A stretch of DNA of 64,000 bases from Gp6-AA40 sp963742105 (GTDB lineage Bacteria > Acidobacteriota > Vicinamibacteria > Vicinamibacterales > UBA2999). Positions 36,283-45,535 of this stretch are shown here, in pieces. The notes below the pieces were generated by a model. The model made no database searches, had not been told where the DNA came from, and saw only the letters and a list, made by a program, of their open reading frames with translations. Within the stretch, counting starts at the first letter, position 1, and the number at the start of each line of letters is the position of its first letter. The stretch covers positions 1,860,001-1,924,000 of the forward strand of contig CAVUKN010000007.1 of NCBI GenBank assembly GCA_963742105.1, written 5' to 3'. A program made the translations under genes and the position numbers.

Positions 36283-37539
36283 CTAACGCTTCACGAGCCG
36301 GAGGATCTTCCCGTTGGCGCCATCGGTCAGAACGTAGATCGATCCGTCGGGCCCTTCGGCGACGGCGCGGATCCGCGTGTTCAGGTCGGTGAGCAGCCGT
36401 TCTTCAGAGATCACGCGGTTGCCCTGCATCCCGAGGCGAATCAGATAGCGGCCAGCCAGTGACGACACGAACAAACTGCCGTCCCACGCTGGAAACATCC
36501 TGCCGGTATAGAACGCGATGCCGGCTGGCGCGATGTCCGGCGTCCAGAAATAGACCGGCTGTTCGAGACCAGCCTGGACGGTCTTGTCCCCGTTGATCGG
36601 CTTGCCGTTGTAGTCGCGGCCATAACCGACCACGGGGAAGCCGTAGTTCTTCCCCTTCTCGACTTCGTTGATCTCGTCGCCGCCGCGCGGGCCGTGCTCG
36701 CTGGTCCAGATCCGCCCCGTTCTGGGATTGATGGTGAGGCCCTGCGGATCACGAAAGCCGAGCGCGTAGATTTCACCGCGCGCGCCCGCTTTGCCGACGA
36801 ACGGATTATCGGCCGGCACGGTGCCGTCCGCGTTGATGCGCAGCACCTTCCCCATCAGGCTGTCCATCTGCTGCGGCTGCATCCAGTCCGACGACAGAAT
36901 GCCCAGGCCTGCCGGCACCGTCGTCTCCACGAGCAGCGTTCCATCAGTGGCTTGAATGACGCGCCCGCCCGTGCCTTCGGCGTCGAGGAGGTCCTTCACG
37001 TTCTCGAGCCGCTTCTCGTCGGCGGAGACCCGTGCGCTGGCGACATGCACGTGCGCCGGCGATCGCTGTGTCGCCGGATCGACGCCCGCCGGCAGAACGC
37101 TGTAGGTGAAATAGATGGTGCGGTTGGTTGCAAACCCCTTGTCCGGCTGCACGCTGAACAACGCCTGACCCGCGGTGAACATGTTCGCCGGCATGTCGGC
37201 AAGTGGTTCCGACGGCTTGCCCTGCGCGCTGACGATCCGGATCTTGCCGTCGCGCTCACCCAGCAGGAGGCGGCCATCCGGCAGGAACCGGAACGATGCC
37301 CCGTTCAGGCCGTCGGCAAACGTCTGGACCGTGAACGCCTCGGTCCTGGCCGGAGCCGGCGCCCGCGTCTGCCCAAGCCACTGCGGCAGCGGCTGGTAGC
37401 CGTCGGGCGCCGCGCTCTCCCCCGCCGGCTGCTGGCCGGCAGGCTGAGCGGGTGGACGGGGAACCGTCTTCGTTTGCGCGGTCACCACGACGGTCAACAC
37501 GCACATGGCGAGCGACGGGATCAGCAGGCGGCGAATCAT
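36283..37539 (-). CDS. PQQ-dependent sugar dehydrogenase (soluble GDH/Asd-like)
   Basis: 418 residues from ATG at 37539 (ribosome site GGAGGA). Signal peptide MIRRLLIPSLAMCVLTVVVTAQ. The beta-propeller signatures of the GdhB/Asd family are visible: LPDGRLLLGERDGKIRI, YFTYSVLPAG, LGILSSDWMQ, GEIYALGFRDPQGLTINPRTG, SEHGPRGGDEINEVEKGKNYG and FWTPDIAPAGIAFYTG. It oxidises aldose sugars in the periplasm with PQQ, passing electrons to the respiratory chain. A second family member is at 45536. Confidence 0.92.
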   Translation of the reverse strand: MIRRLLIPSLAMCVLTVVVTAQTKTVPRPPAQPAGQQPAGESAAPDGYQPLPQWLGQTRAPAPARTEAFTVQTFADGLNGASFRFLPDGRLLLGERDGKIRIVSAQGKPSEPLADMPANMFTAGQALFSVQPDKGFATNRTIYFTYSVLPAGVDPATQRSPAHVHVASARVSADEKRLENVKDLLDAEGTGGRVIQATDGTLLVETTVPAGLGILSSDWMQPQQMDSLMGKVLRINADGTVPADNPFVGKAGARGEIYALGFRDPQGLTINPRTGRIWTSEHGPRGGDEINEVEKGKNYGFPVVGYGRDYNGKPINGDKTVQAGLEQPVYFWTPDIAPAGIAFYTGRMFPAWDGSLFVSSLAGRYLIRLGMQGNRVISEERLLTDLNTRIRAVAEGPDGSIYVLTDGANGKILRLVKR

Positions 37540-37662
37540 CGGTCCTCCGAACGTTGGGGTGGATAACGTTGTGATTGTAGCGACGCGGGCCCGGATGGCG
37601 GGTCCACAAACGGAGGAACGGGGACACGGGGACGAACGGAGTTTGTGATTACCTGCGACTGA

Positions 37663-37803
37663 GGCGCTGCTGACGGCCCGCGTCGCGGGCCGTCGCCCGA
37701 TCGCACGGCGAGGCCCGGAAACAAACCGTCGCACGACACACCAGACGGCTTGTTTCCGGGCCTCGCCGTGCGATCGGGCCGCCTGTGGCGGCCAGCAGCG
37801 CCC
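37663..37803. repeat. Cloverleaf-like palindromic element
   Basis: A perfect 30-base inverted repeat (37695-37724 and 37750-37779) is flanked by two small hairpins (about 37674-37692, GGCCCGCG TCG CGGGCC; about 37777-37794, GGCCGCC TGT GGCGGCC). It is closed by an outer stem GCGCTGCTG / CAGCAGCGC, so the whole can fold into three arms on a stem. It is non-coding and lies between divergent genes. Confidence 0.75.
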
Positions 37804-38043
37804 TCCATAGATCGCGTCGGTTATAACCAGTGCCGCAGTCCGCCACACAATGGGAGCGCTCCGGCTGGACACTCTACGATTGAACTCGATTTCGCGAATG
37901 CGCAGTTTTTTCCGTTCGTCTCCGTTTCTCCGTTCCCCCGTTTGTGAACCCGTTTCCCCCGTCGTCCCCCGTTTCCCCACCCCGCGCATTCCAACCGGAC
38001 GACAATGCGCGTAGGATCTCCGCGCTCGTCCACCGAGGAGTTG

Positions 38044-38955
38044 ATGATGACTTCAGTCCGATATCTGCTGGCCGCGGCACTGATCGCCGCCTGCGCAACC
38101 GGAGCCGCCGCCCAGGGCAACCAGGATCTCAGTCAGGTCCAGATCAAGCCGACGAAGGTGACCGACAAGTTCTACACGCTCGAAGGCCAGGGCGGCATGA
38201 TCGGCGTCCTCTTCGGGCCCGACGGCGTATTCATGGTCGACACGCAGTTCGCACCGTTGAGCGAGAAGATTGCCGCAGCCATCAAGCAGCTGACGCCGCA
38301 GCCGATTAAATTCGTCGTCAACACGCACGTTCACGGTGACCACACCGGCGGCAACGAGAACTTCGCGAAGATGGGCGCCACGCTGATTTCGCGCGAGGAG
38401 CTGCGTTTCCGTCTCGCGCACCCGAACCCGGGGGCGAATGGACAGCCGGCGCCGCCGGCCCCTGCCGCCGCGCTGCCGAAACAGATCTATCGTGACCGGC
38501 TGACGCTGTTCATGAACGGCGAGGAAGTCCAGCTCGTCGCGGTCCCGCGCGCGCACACCGACGGCGACACTATGGTCGTGTTTCCCGGACTCGACGTGAT
38601 CATGACCGGCGACTTCTATCGCTCCATCCAGTATCCCAACATCGATCGCGCCAACGGCGGATCGCTGCAGGGCATGCTCGACGGCCTCGGGGACATCATC
38701 GGCCGTGCCGGCCCGAACACGAAGATCATCCCGGGTCACGGCCCGACGGTCACCCGGACGGCGGTCGCCACGCATCGCGACATGATCCTCACTGTCCGCG
38801 ATCGGATCGCGAAGCTGATCGACAGCGGGAAGAGCGAAGACGAAGCGGTGGCGGCAAAAGTGCTGGCGGATTTCGACGCCAAGGTCGATCAGGTGGGCAC
38901 GACCGGTGACCGCTTCGTCCGCCAGGTCTACGCGGAGCTGAAAGCCACACGTTGA
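38044..38955 (+). CDS. Periplasmic metallo-beta-lactamase-fold hydrolase
   Basis: 303 residues from the ATG at 38044, after GAGGAG. Signal peptide up to about residue 24 (MTSVRYLLAAALIAACATGAAAQ). MBL metal motif HVHGDH at 95-100, a later His in VPRAHTDGD, GDFYRS and PGHGPTV supply the second site. Family members of this exported type hydrolyse beta-lactams, lactones or other esters; this one has no clear substrate. Cyclase-like or QH-AmDH-related members share the layout. Confidence 0.85.
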   Translation: MMTSVRYLLAAALIAACATGAAAQGNQDLSQVQIKPTKVTDKFYTLEGQGGMIGVLFGPDGVFMVDTQFAPLSEKIAAAIKQLTPQPIKFVVNTHVHGDHTGGNENFAKMGATLISREELRFRLAHPNPGANGQPAPPAPAAALPKQIYRDRLTLFMNGEEVQLVAVPRAHTDGDTMVVFPGLDVIMTGDFYRSIQYPNIDRANGGSLQGMLDGLGDIIGRAGPNTKIIPGHGPTVTRTAVATHRDMILTVRDRIAKLIDSGKSEDEAVAAKVLADFDAKVDQVGTTGDRFVRQVYAELKATR

Positions 38956-38962
38956 CCGCCGC

Positions 38963-39406
38963 TCAGTCCGGGATCTCCGCTTCCACCAGCTTGGCCAGCA
39001 GTGCCAGCGACTCCTGCCAGCCGAGGTAACACGCCTCGGCTGGAATCACGTCCGGCACGCCCTGCTGGACGATGTGCACCTCGGTTCCGACGAGCACCTT
39101 CCCTAGCGTCACGGTCACGCGCATCTCACCCGGCAGGTTGGGATCGTCGAAGCGGTCGACGTAAGACAGGCGCTCGTTCGGCACGAGCTCCACGTACTCA
39201 CCGCCGAACGAGTGGCTCTTCCCCGAGGTGAAGTTGGTGAACGACATCTTGTAGGTGCCGCCGACTCGCGGCTCCATGTGATGCACCTTCCCGGTGAACC
39301 CATTGGGCGGCAGCCACTTGGCCATGGCGTCGGGATCGAGGAATGCCCGGTAGACGCGATCGGGCGTGGCACGCAGGACTCGATGCAGCTGGATGGTGTT
39401 CGGCAC
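38963..39406 (-). CDS. SRPBCC/AHSA1-family protein
   Basis: 147 residues. START-like fold with the Aha1-type start RVLRATPDRVYRAFLDPDAMAKWLPP and the hallmark SYVDRFDDPNLPGEMRVTVTL. The C-terminus has LGWQESLALLAKLVE. Members bind hydrophobic ligands; many are of unknown function, and some act with ArsR regulators. It is convergent with the MBL gene, seven bases apart. Confidence 0.88.
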   Translation of the reverse strand: MPNTIQLHRVLRATPDRVYRAFLDPDAMAKWLPPNGFTGKVHHMEPRVGGTYKMSFTNFTSGKSHSFGGEYVELVPNERLSYVDRFDDPNLPGEMRVTVTLGKVLVGTEVHIVQQGVPDVIPAEACYLGWQESLALLAKLVEAEIPD

Positions 39407-39562
39407 AGTTTCCTCCTCGACGGCGCTCGTTATCGTCCGCCGTTCTGTCTACACGTCGAACGGAAACGCCGCGGATCGACATGTGGTCATGACCGTTCCG
39501 GCGACGCTAAGGCGCGGATCGGCTTGCCGCCAGCGTATGAACGCCCACCGGGCAAGATAGTG

Positions 39563-40174
39563 TTATTCGAGAATCTCGGGCTGGAGTGGTTCGGCCGGTG
39601 TCATTGACGTGCTGGCACGGCGGTCACCAATCGTCCTCGCCGGAGAACCAACGGCAATGCTCCATGGGGGCACGGCCCGCGTGACGACTGCACCCGCGCC
39701 GATCACGCACTGTTCGCCAACGTCCGCCATGATGATGGCTCCGCTCCCGATCCACGCGGCGGGCCCGATATGCACTGGCGTCCTCACGCCTCCCTGACGG
39801 GCGATGGGAATGTCGACGCGATGGTGAAAATGGCTGTTCTTTCCGCTGATGATGTGAACCCCGCTGCCGATGAGCGCGTCGTCTGAGATTCTGGCCCAGC
39901 CGATATTGCAGAACGCGCCCACGTAGACGGAATTTCCGAGCTTCACGTGCGAATGGCTGAACAGGGTCCCTACCGCGACACTGCAGTCCGATCCGGTGCC
40001 TTCGGCCAGCCAGTTCAACAGAGCCAGTCGGATATAGCTCCCCGATACGCCGGGGAGCAGCGCCGCCGCCTGCATGATGGAGCGGAAGGTGCGCTCCCGC
40101 CGTCCGCGCAGCGTATACCAGACCATGCAAGGCAGGGTCAGCAGACGCGCAATCAGCAAGAGCGACCGGCGCAT
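39563..40174 (-). CDS. Hexapeptide-repeat acyltransferase (LbH/WcaF-like)
   Basis: 203 residues. Left-handed beta-helix repeats such as VAVGTLFSHSHVKLGNSVYVG, ISDDALIGSGVHIIS and IGPAAWIGSGAIIMADVG, with ISGKNSHFHH as the catalytic-like loop and the IGAGAVVTRAVPPWSIAVGSPAR end seen in sugar O-acetyltransferases. It should acetylate a surface polysaccharide. It is the last of a minus-strand glycan cluster (43740 to 39563). Confidence 0.88.
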   Translation of the reverse strand: MRRSLLLIARLLTLPCMVWYTLRGRRERTFRSIMQAAALLPGVSGSYIRLALLNWLAEGTGSDCSVAVGTLFSHSHVKLGNSVYVGAFCNIGWARISDDALIGSGVHIISGKNSHFHHRVDIPIARQGGVRTPVHIGPAAWIGSGAIIMADVGEQCVIGAGAVVTRAVPPWSIAVGSPARTIGDRRASTSMTPAEPLQPEILE

Positions 40175-40244
40175 CAGTTGCTCCCCTCAAGAAGGGCACG
40201 ATTGCGCGCGAGGCGCGAGGACGCGCGCTGCGGGGTCCGACCAA

Positions 40245-41282
40245 TCACATCGCGACGCCAATCCGTTTGAGGAACAGCTTCGTCTGTTCGGTGGAATCGA
40301 ACAATCTGAACCGATCGAGACATTGTCGACGAATGGCGGCCAGCTCATGATGTTCAAGCCGCTTCACCGCCGACAACAGGTCATCCGTCGACCGCGGTGC
40401 CACCAGGAAGCCGCACTGACCGTCAACAATGATCTCTGGAATTCCTGCATGCCTGGATGCGATTGATGGAACGCCGACACTCATGGCTTCGATGACAACG
40501 CCGGGAAATCCCTCGCCAGCGTAACTCGTCGGCAGCAGCAGCGCGTCGTACCCGGCGATGGTCGCGGCGACCTGGTCGGGCGCAAGCACACCACGATACG
40601 TCGCCCGCTTACCTGCGAACTCGCTCACCGGAATACCTCCGTTCGTCGGGCCAAATACATCGACTTCGTAGCCCGCGCCAAGACGTTCAGCCAATGCGAT
40701 TATTTCCCGGACGCCTTTTTCCGGTGAGACCTGTCCAACAAAGACGAACCGCCGGCCATAGTTGCGCGATGGCGCGTCGCCCGTGAGCACCCTCGGCCGG
40801 CTATTCGGGAACCAGAAGGTGTTGGCATTCAGTCGCTTGAAGAAGTCCACCTGGCCCTGCGTCTCGAAAAAGACCGCATGCGCCTTCGCCAGGACACGTT
40901 CGATCCGGGACTTTTGATACGTGTTCGACACGTCATAGTGCCGTCTGAAGGCGCCGCCAAACACGTGGAGACTCACACGTGACTGGTTGGTCCGAACGTG
41001 TCGTAGCAGGCGACCGCCGATAGTGGCGATGCCAGGGCCGGCCCCGTGAAAGGAAATGTTTCGAGCGGCCGACAGGTGATGCGCATGGGCGAGCACCTGC
41101 AATGCCGATAGTGGCCGTCCCACAAATGGCAGATGGTTGTGCTGATTCGAGTCGACCACGCGATACCGGATGCCGATCCGATCGAGTTCGGCCAGCAGGG
41201 TCATGAACAGAATCGGCCGCCCGCTCGGCTGATCACCACGACGTGGGCGGAACAGCGGCCCGATGAGCGTTAGCGGCAACAT
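40245..41282 (-). CDS. GT4-family glycosyltransferase
   Basis: 345 residues. GT-B fold: FHGAGPGIATIGG in the acceptor domain, then RFVFVGQVSPEKGVREIIALAERL, the usual start of the donor domain, EGFPGVVIEAMSVGVPSIASRHAGIPEII, with the EX7E nucleotide-sugar motif, and CGFLVAPRSTDDLLSAV. It should add a sugar to a growing polysaccharide chain at the inner membrane. Three bases lie between this gene and the upstream propeller gene. Confidence 0.9.
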   Translation of the reverse strand: MLPLTLIGPLFRPRRGDQPSGRPILFMTLLAELDRIGIRYRVVDSNQHNHLPFVGRPLSALQVLAHAHHLSAARNISFHGAGPGIATIGGRLLRHVRTNQSRVSLHVFGGAFRRHYDVSNTYQKSRIERVLAKAHAVFFETQGQVDFFKRLNANTFWFPNSRPRVLTGDAPSRNYGRRFVFVGQVSPEKGVREIIALAERLGAGYEVDVFGPTNGGIPVSEFAGKRATYRGVLAPDQVAATIAGYDALLLPTSYAGEGFPGVVIEAMSVGVPSIASRHAGIPEIIVDGQCGFLVAPRSTDDLLSAVKRLEHHELAAIRRQCLDRFRLFDSTEQTKLFLKRIGVAM

Positions 41283-41285
41283 GTC

Positions 41286-42569
41286 TTACGCGGTTCCGCC
41301 GAACGGCATCACATCAACGGTACAGAGACTGCGCTCGCCAGTATGCGCACTGTCAAAACAGAGCGTGTCGCCTTTGCGGTTCCACCGGGGGTGGAGGTCA
41401 ACCCTGAGTTGATCGCCGGCGCGTTCAGTGGACACCGACTTCGGCGCCCGGAACGCTCCCACACACCGGATTTCGTCGCGCGTCACATCGACGACATAGA
41501 TCCGTTGACGACGAAAACGATCCGGATATGTGTCGGTGACAAAGTACTGGCCATTGGTCGTGAACTGGGGATGCCCGTCCCACGACAGGACGCCATTCCC
41601 TACGGGCATGTAATCTGACGTTCGGTCTGTGAATAAGAAGTAGCCCGTCCCTCGGGCGGTGCGAGCGAAAGCCAGGACTTCGGTATCGTTCCGCCATGCG
41701 ACGTGCGACACCATGTGCTTCGTCGGGAACAGGTGCAGCGCGGAGCCGTCGACGTTGCACGAGAACATCCGTGTCCTGTGTTGACGGTGAGGGCGCCCCC
41801 AGCGATGGAGGAACGTGAAGCGCCCGCCTCGTTTCGCGAACTCGCACTGTGTCACCCAATGGAAACATCCCTCCATCGAGCGATCCGGATCGATCCTGGC
41901 GAGGTCCGCAACGGTATAAAGCGTGTGCGACTTACCGCTTCCGAGATCGGCCGTCGCGATTCCATGCCGTTCAGGGATCAACCGATCCCGCTCGGAGTCG
42001 GAACCATGGCCGTATCCGTATCCTGGCAGGCACTGGTTCGCGCGCACGAAGTTGTAGGTGACAGCCACTGTGCCGTCTCCACTAACGGCACCGATGGGGA
42101 ATGGCAGTCGATACAGCGCCGACCCGGTACGCGCATCGATCACACGGGCGATATGGTTCTTGCCATCGAAGTCATTGAAGATCACGTGGTAGCTGTCACC
42201 TAACCATTGAAGCATCGCCCCCTGCTGCCAATTCCATGCACACGATCTCGCCAGAGGCCGGTACGCCGTCCATTTGTGATCCTCGAAGACGCCGATTTCG
42301 ACTTCGTCCGCCGGCCGTGGGATCCGCAATGGCGTCAGGGCTCGCTGGCAGGCCAGAATGCGATCGTCCGGCGAGAACGGACACTTGTCGTGAAAGCCAA
42401 AGTAATACCCGATTCGGACGGTGACGGGAAAGTCGCACTGGACCGCGGGCGCCGGAAACATGTCGAGCGTCGATTGATAGCAGTCTCGGACGGTCCGCTT
42501 GACACCCGGGAAATGGCTGACAAGCGCCCACACGCTTCTCTCGATGTGCTCGAGTGCATGCACAGGCAA
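41286..42569 (-). CDS. Predicted beta-propeller protein in a glycan cluster
   Basis: 427 residues, no signal peptide. Repeated blades of the TolB/WD40-type are suggested by DRILACQRA, GDSYHVIFNDFDGKNHIARVI, HGIATADLGSGKSHTLYTV, HVAWRNDTEVLAFARTARG, LSWDGHPQFTTNGQYFVTDTYPD and DLHPRWNRKGDTLCFDSAHTGERSL. The pattern resembles oligogalacturonide-lyase-like or TolB-like propellers. It lies between two glycosyltransferases, one base from the upstream one, so it probably works in polysaccharide processing or degradation. Confidence 0.65.
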   Translation of the reverse strand: MPVHALEHIERSVWALVSHFPGVKRTVRDCYQSTLDMFPAPAVQCDFPVTVRIGYYFGFHDKCPFSPDDRILACQRALTPLRIPRPADEVEIGVFEDHKWTAYRPLARSCAWNWQQGAMLQWLGDSYHVIFNDFDGKNHIARVIDARTGSALYRLPFPIGAVSGDGTVAVTYNFVRANQCLPGYGYGHGSDSERDRLIPERHGIATADLGSGKSHTLYTVADLARIDPDRSMEGCFHWVTQCEFAKRGGRFTFLHRWGRPHRQHRTRMFSCNVDGSALHLFPTKHMVSHVAWRNDTEVLAFARTARGTGYFLFTDRTSDYMPVGNGVLSWDGHPQFTTNGQYFVTDTYPDRFRRQRIYVVDVTRDEIRCVGAFRAPKSVSTERAGDQLRVDLHPRWNRKGDTLCFDSAHTGERSLCTVDVMPFGGTA

Positions 42570-43740
42570 TCACCGGCCGCCAAGCGGCGGCAGTCGAGAA
42601 CTCGCGTATGGGTTGAGTGAAGATACGTGGCCCCCGATTGAGACATCCTGCCACCCGGCGTCGCGATAGGCGGCAAGCGTCTCCGAGACAAGGCGGTCCG
42701 GACTGAACTCTCGTTCCGCCTTCATTCGCCCGGCCGAACCCATACGGCGACAGAGTGCGCGATCGGCAATCAGGGTTGCCATCCGTTCGGCCAGGATTGC
42801 TTCATCGTTGACGGGAACCAGAAAACCGGTGACCCCCTCGTCAATCAGGCGGGGAACGTCGCCGACGCTGGTGGCGACGACTGCACGGCCAGCGGCCATC
42901 GCCTCCATCACCGAATTGGGGCGACCTTCGCTCATCGAGGTATGCACCAGGAACGACGCCCGCGCCAGCAGACCGGGAACGTCGTCGGTATGAGGAACGA
43001 ACTGGACCTGTTCAGTCACGTTCAGATCTCTGGCGCGCTGTTCCAACTGCTGTTGCAGGGGACCGTCCCCGGATGATGCGAATGTTGAAATCGAGCCTTC
43101 GCTGTTTGAGAAGGAGCGCTGCGAGCAGCAGGCGATCCCAGCTCTTGACCGGCAACAGATACCCGACACCAACGATCTCCGCGCGACCGTCGCCGGCGCA
43201 TCCTAATTTCGGGAATCTGTCGAAATCAAGCCCGTTGGCAACAACGGCAATGCGCCTGGGGCGGAACATGCCTTCCGCGCGTCGGGCCTCCTCGGCCGCC
43301 GCGAAACTGTTGAAGATCTGAGCCCGCGGCCATCGAGCGCTCAACCGGCCGAGCACTGGCCCGGCCGCGGTTTTCGCCCATTCGAAGGCGCTGCGAACCG
43401 AGCCGACCGCTATGGCACGCGTGCCCATCACCCCGAGACTGGCGGCGACGTTCGTATAGAACGCGTAGGAGTGCACGATCGCGGGCGCCAGGGTGTTTAC
43501 CAGGCGGCGCAAGGCAACGACCTTCGAAACCCTCGTCCGGCCGTTTGACACCGGGTAGACCGGCACATCGAGAGCGCGAAGCATCGGTAGGTACAGGTCC
43601 CGGGCGCGGTAATTCCAGACGGCCACCGCCGGCCGGTAACGTTCCCGGTCGAGACTGCGGAGCAGCAATTCGAGCTGCCGTTCCTGCCCGCCTTTATGGA
43701 GGCTGCCGACCAGGTACAGGAAGTGACATCGATTCGACAT
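42570..43740 (-). CDS. GT4-family glycosyltransferase, one frameshift
   Basis: ATG at 43740. The first about 226 residues hold the GT4 acceptor domain (FLYLVGSLHKGGQERQLELLL, GTRAIAVGSVRSAFEWAK, RIAVVANGLDFDRFPKL, then AEIVGVGYLLPVKSWDRLL). Reading then continues one base later with GDGPLQQQLEQRARDLNV, ASFLVHTSMSEGRPNSVMEAM and GVTGFLVPVNDEA. Removing one C in ATCATCCGGGGAC (near 43070) gives 389 residues with an unbroken IIGDGP motif. It is the first gene of the glycan cluster. Confidence 0.88.
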
Positions 43741-44092
43741 CGTTCGTGGCGCGATGGACAACGAGGTGCGAGATCGAGTTGCTCGACCAACGGATACTGT
43801 CGTCACCAACGATCCGGCCGGAGATACCACTGCGATCTCAAGGCGCCAGACGTCGGCTGGAGCCTACCACAACGGTGTCAGTCACCTTTTCGGTGTGGCT
43901 GCGCGCCTGGAGGTGAATCCACAGGTGATGAACACCTGTCATCGAGCGATGGCGACAGGGCGAAATCAGCAGCCAACCAGACAATAGTCTGACCCAGCGC
44001 AGCGACTGTCATCCGCGCCGCCCCACATGCCGTGATTCCGGGTGTGTCGGTGTTCACGGTTCTTGCTGCACCTTGGCGTGGACTCCCCTCGA
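43741..44092. other. Intergenic stretch without recognised feature
   Basis: 352 bases between the divergent glycan and peptidase-MA genes. No repeat, RNA or conserved motif was recognised; it should hold both promoters. Confidence 0.5.
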
Positions 44093-45211
44093 GTGATTCA
44101 CAACACGGGCGCCGCCAGGCTAATTACGTTGTCAATCCTCATCGCCGGCGTGAGCGTCACGCACACGTCGCTGGGCGCACAGTCACGGACCAGCGATCCG
44201 GTGAAGCTTGGGCAGGAGGGCATCACAGCGATCGAAGAGCGCCGGTTCGGAGACGCGCTGAGCGCGTTCACCCAGGCGGCGAAGCTGTCTCCTCGCGATC
44301 CCTCGTTCGCAATGGGCGCCGGTATCGCCGCGTTCCGTCTTGGCCAGAACGAGGCTGCCGAACAATGGTTCGGACAGGCGCTGAAGCTCGAGCCGTCGTA
44401 CACCCCGGCCGCGGAGTGGCTTGGCGAGCTCCAGCACCGCCTCGGCCGGGTGAAGGACGCCATCAGCACTTACGAAGCCGCGCTCAAGCGGGCGCCGCAG
44501 GCAACGAATCTCGAATCGCGCCTCGCGGACTGGCGCAAGGAGGCGGCGCTCCAGGATCGATTCTACGAATCCCGTGGTGCCCACTTCAGCGTCCTCTTCG
44601 AGGGACCGGCCGACGAACTCCTCGCGCGGCGCATCGTCGAACAGCTCGAGACCGAGTACTGGCGGGTTGGCACGGCGCTGACGGCCTACCCCGCGCAGCC
44701 CATCACCGTCATCCTCTATACCACCGAACAGTTCCGCGATATCACGCGCACGCCCGCGTGGACGGCGGCCGCGTACGACGGTCGCATCCACGTCCCGATC
44801 AAGGGAGCGCTGGCGCTGCCGGATCAACTCGATCGTGTGCTGTCCCACGAGTTCGTTCACGCCGTGGTGGCGATGCTCGGCGGGCGCAACGTGCCGGTCT
44901 GGTTGAATGAGGGGCTGGCGGTCGTGTACGAGGCCGGCGGTGTGGAGAATGCGGAACGAGTCCTGAAGCAGACGACGGTACGCCCATCACTGGCGAAGCT
45001 GCACGACGGTTTCTCGAATCTCTCGGCCAGCGAGGCGACGCTCGCTTACGCACTCAGCGCGCATGCCGTGCAGCGCATGATCGATCTCCGCGGTCCCTAC
45101 GCGGTCGTCGCGCTGCTGCAGGACCTGGCGCGCGGGGCCGATTTCGCCAGCGCGTTCCAGCAGCGCATCGCGATGCGTTACGAAGACTTTCAGTTCGACG
45201 TCTCGCACTGA
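44093..45211 (+). CDS. TPR protein with peptidase-MA (gluzincin) domain
   Basis: 372 residues from GTG at 44093, giving a good signal peptide (RLITLSILIAGVSVTHTSLGAQ); a GTG at 44042 would add 17 residues. Residues 35-150 hold TPR units (GITAIEERRFGDALSAFTQAAKL, GAGIAAFRLGQNEAAEQWF). Residues 165-372 are a peptidase-MA domain with zinc motif HEFVH (252-256) and the downstream Glu in WLNEGLAVVYEAGG. It is likely an exported metallopeptidase-like protein. Confidence 0.85.
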   Translation: MIHNTGAARLITLSILIAGVSVTHTSLGAQSRTSDPVKLGQEGITAIEERRFGDALSAFTQAAKLSPRDPSFAMGAGIAAFRLGQNEAAEQWFGQALKLEPSYTPAAEWLGELQHRLGRVKDAISTYEAALKRAPQATNLESRLADWRKEAALQDRFYESRGAHFSVLFEGPADELLARRIVEQLETEYWRVGTALTAYPAQPITVILYTTEQFRDITRTPAWTAAAYDGRIHVPIKGALALPDQLDRVLSHEFVHAVVAMLGGRNVPVWLNEGLAVVYEAGGVENAERVLKQTTVRPSLAKLHDGFSNLSASEATLAYALSAHAVQRMIDLRGPYAVVALLQDLARGADFASAFQQRIAMRYEDFQFDVSH

Positions 45212-45217
45212 ACCCGG

Positions 45218-45300
45218 GTAGCCGGTAGCTGGTGGCCGGTAGCTGGTGGCCGGTAGAAGGTAGCAGGCGGCAGCTGGTAGCTCGTAGCCAGTGGCTCGTG
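45218..45300 (-). repeat. Tandem repeat, inverted relative of 7931-8014
   Basis: GGTAGCCGGTAGCTGGTGGCC-type units, the reverse complement of the tandem repeat before the oxygenase gene, becoming degenerate toward the MITE copy that follows. Confidence 0.75.
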
Positions 45301-45313
45301 ACTGCGCGACAGT

Positions 45314-45431
45314 GCGAGTCCGTATGGCCGGAGGAAAACCGTGGCAAGCGTTCTGGCATAGCCGCCCTCGCCGACGGCGGAGCTGAGGGGCGCGGATCAA
45401 GGCGGTTTTCCGGAACGCCATACGGATTCGC
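45314..45431 (-). mobile_element. MITE-like element, copy 3 (inverted)
   Basis: 118 bases, reverse orientation, over 90 percent similar by eye to copies at 7471 and 7793. As at 7.9 kb, it has the tandem repeat on its right-end side. Confidence 0.65.
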
Positions 45432-45535
45432 GCTGGCGCACACGCGGATTGGAACGCCGCGGTCGGCCGTTCGTGCGTGGACGGCGTCAAAGGAATCGCG
45501 GATTGACCTGAGACACGACTATGATTTGAAGACCA

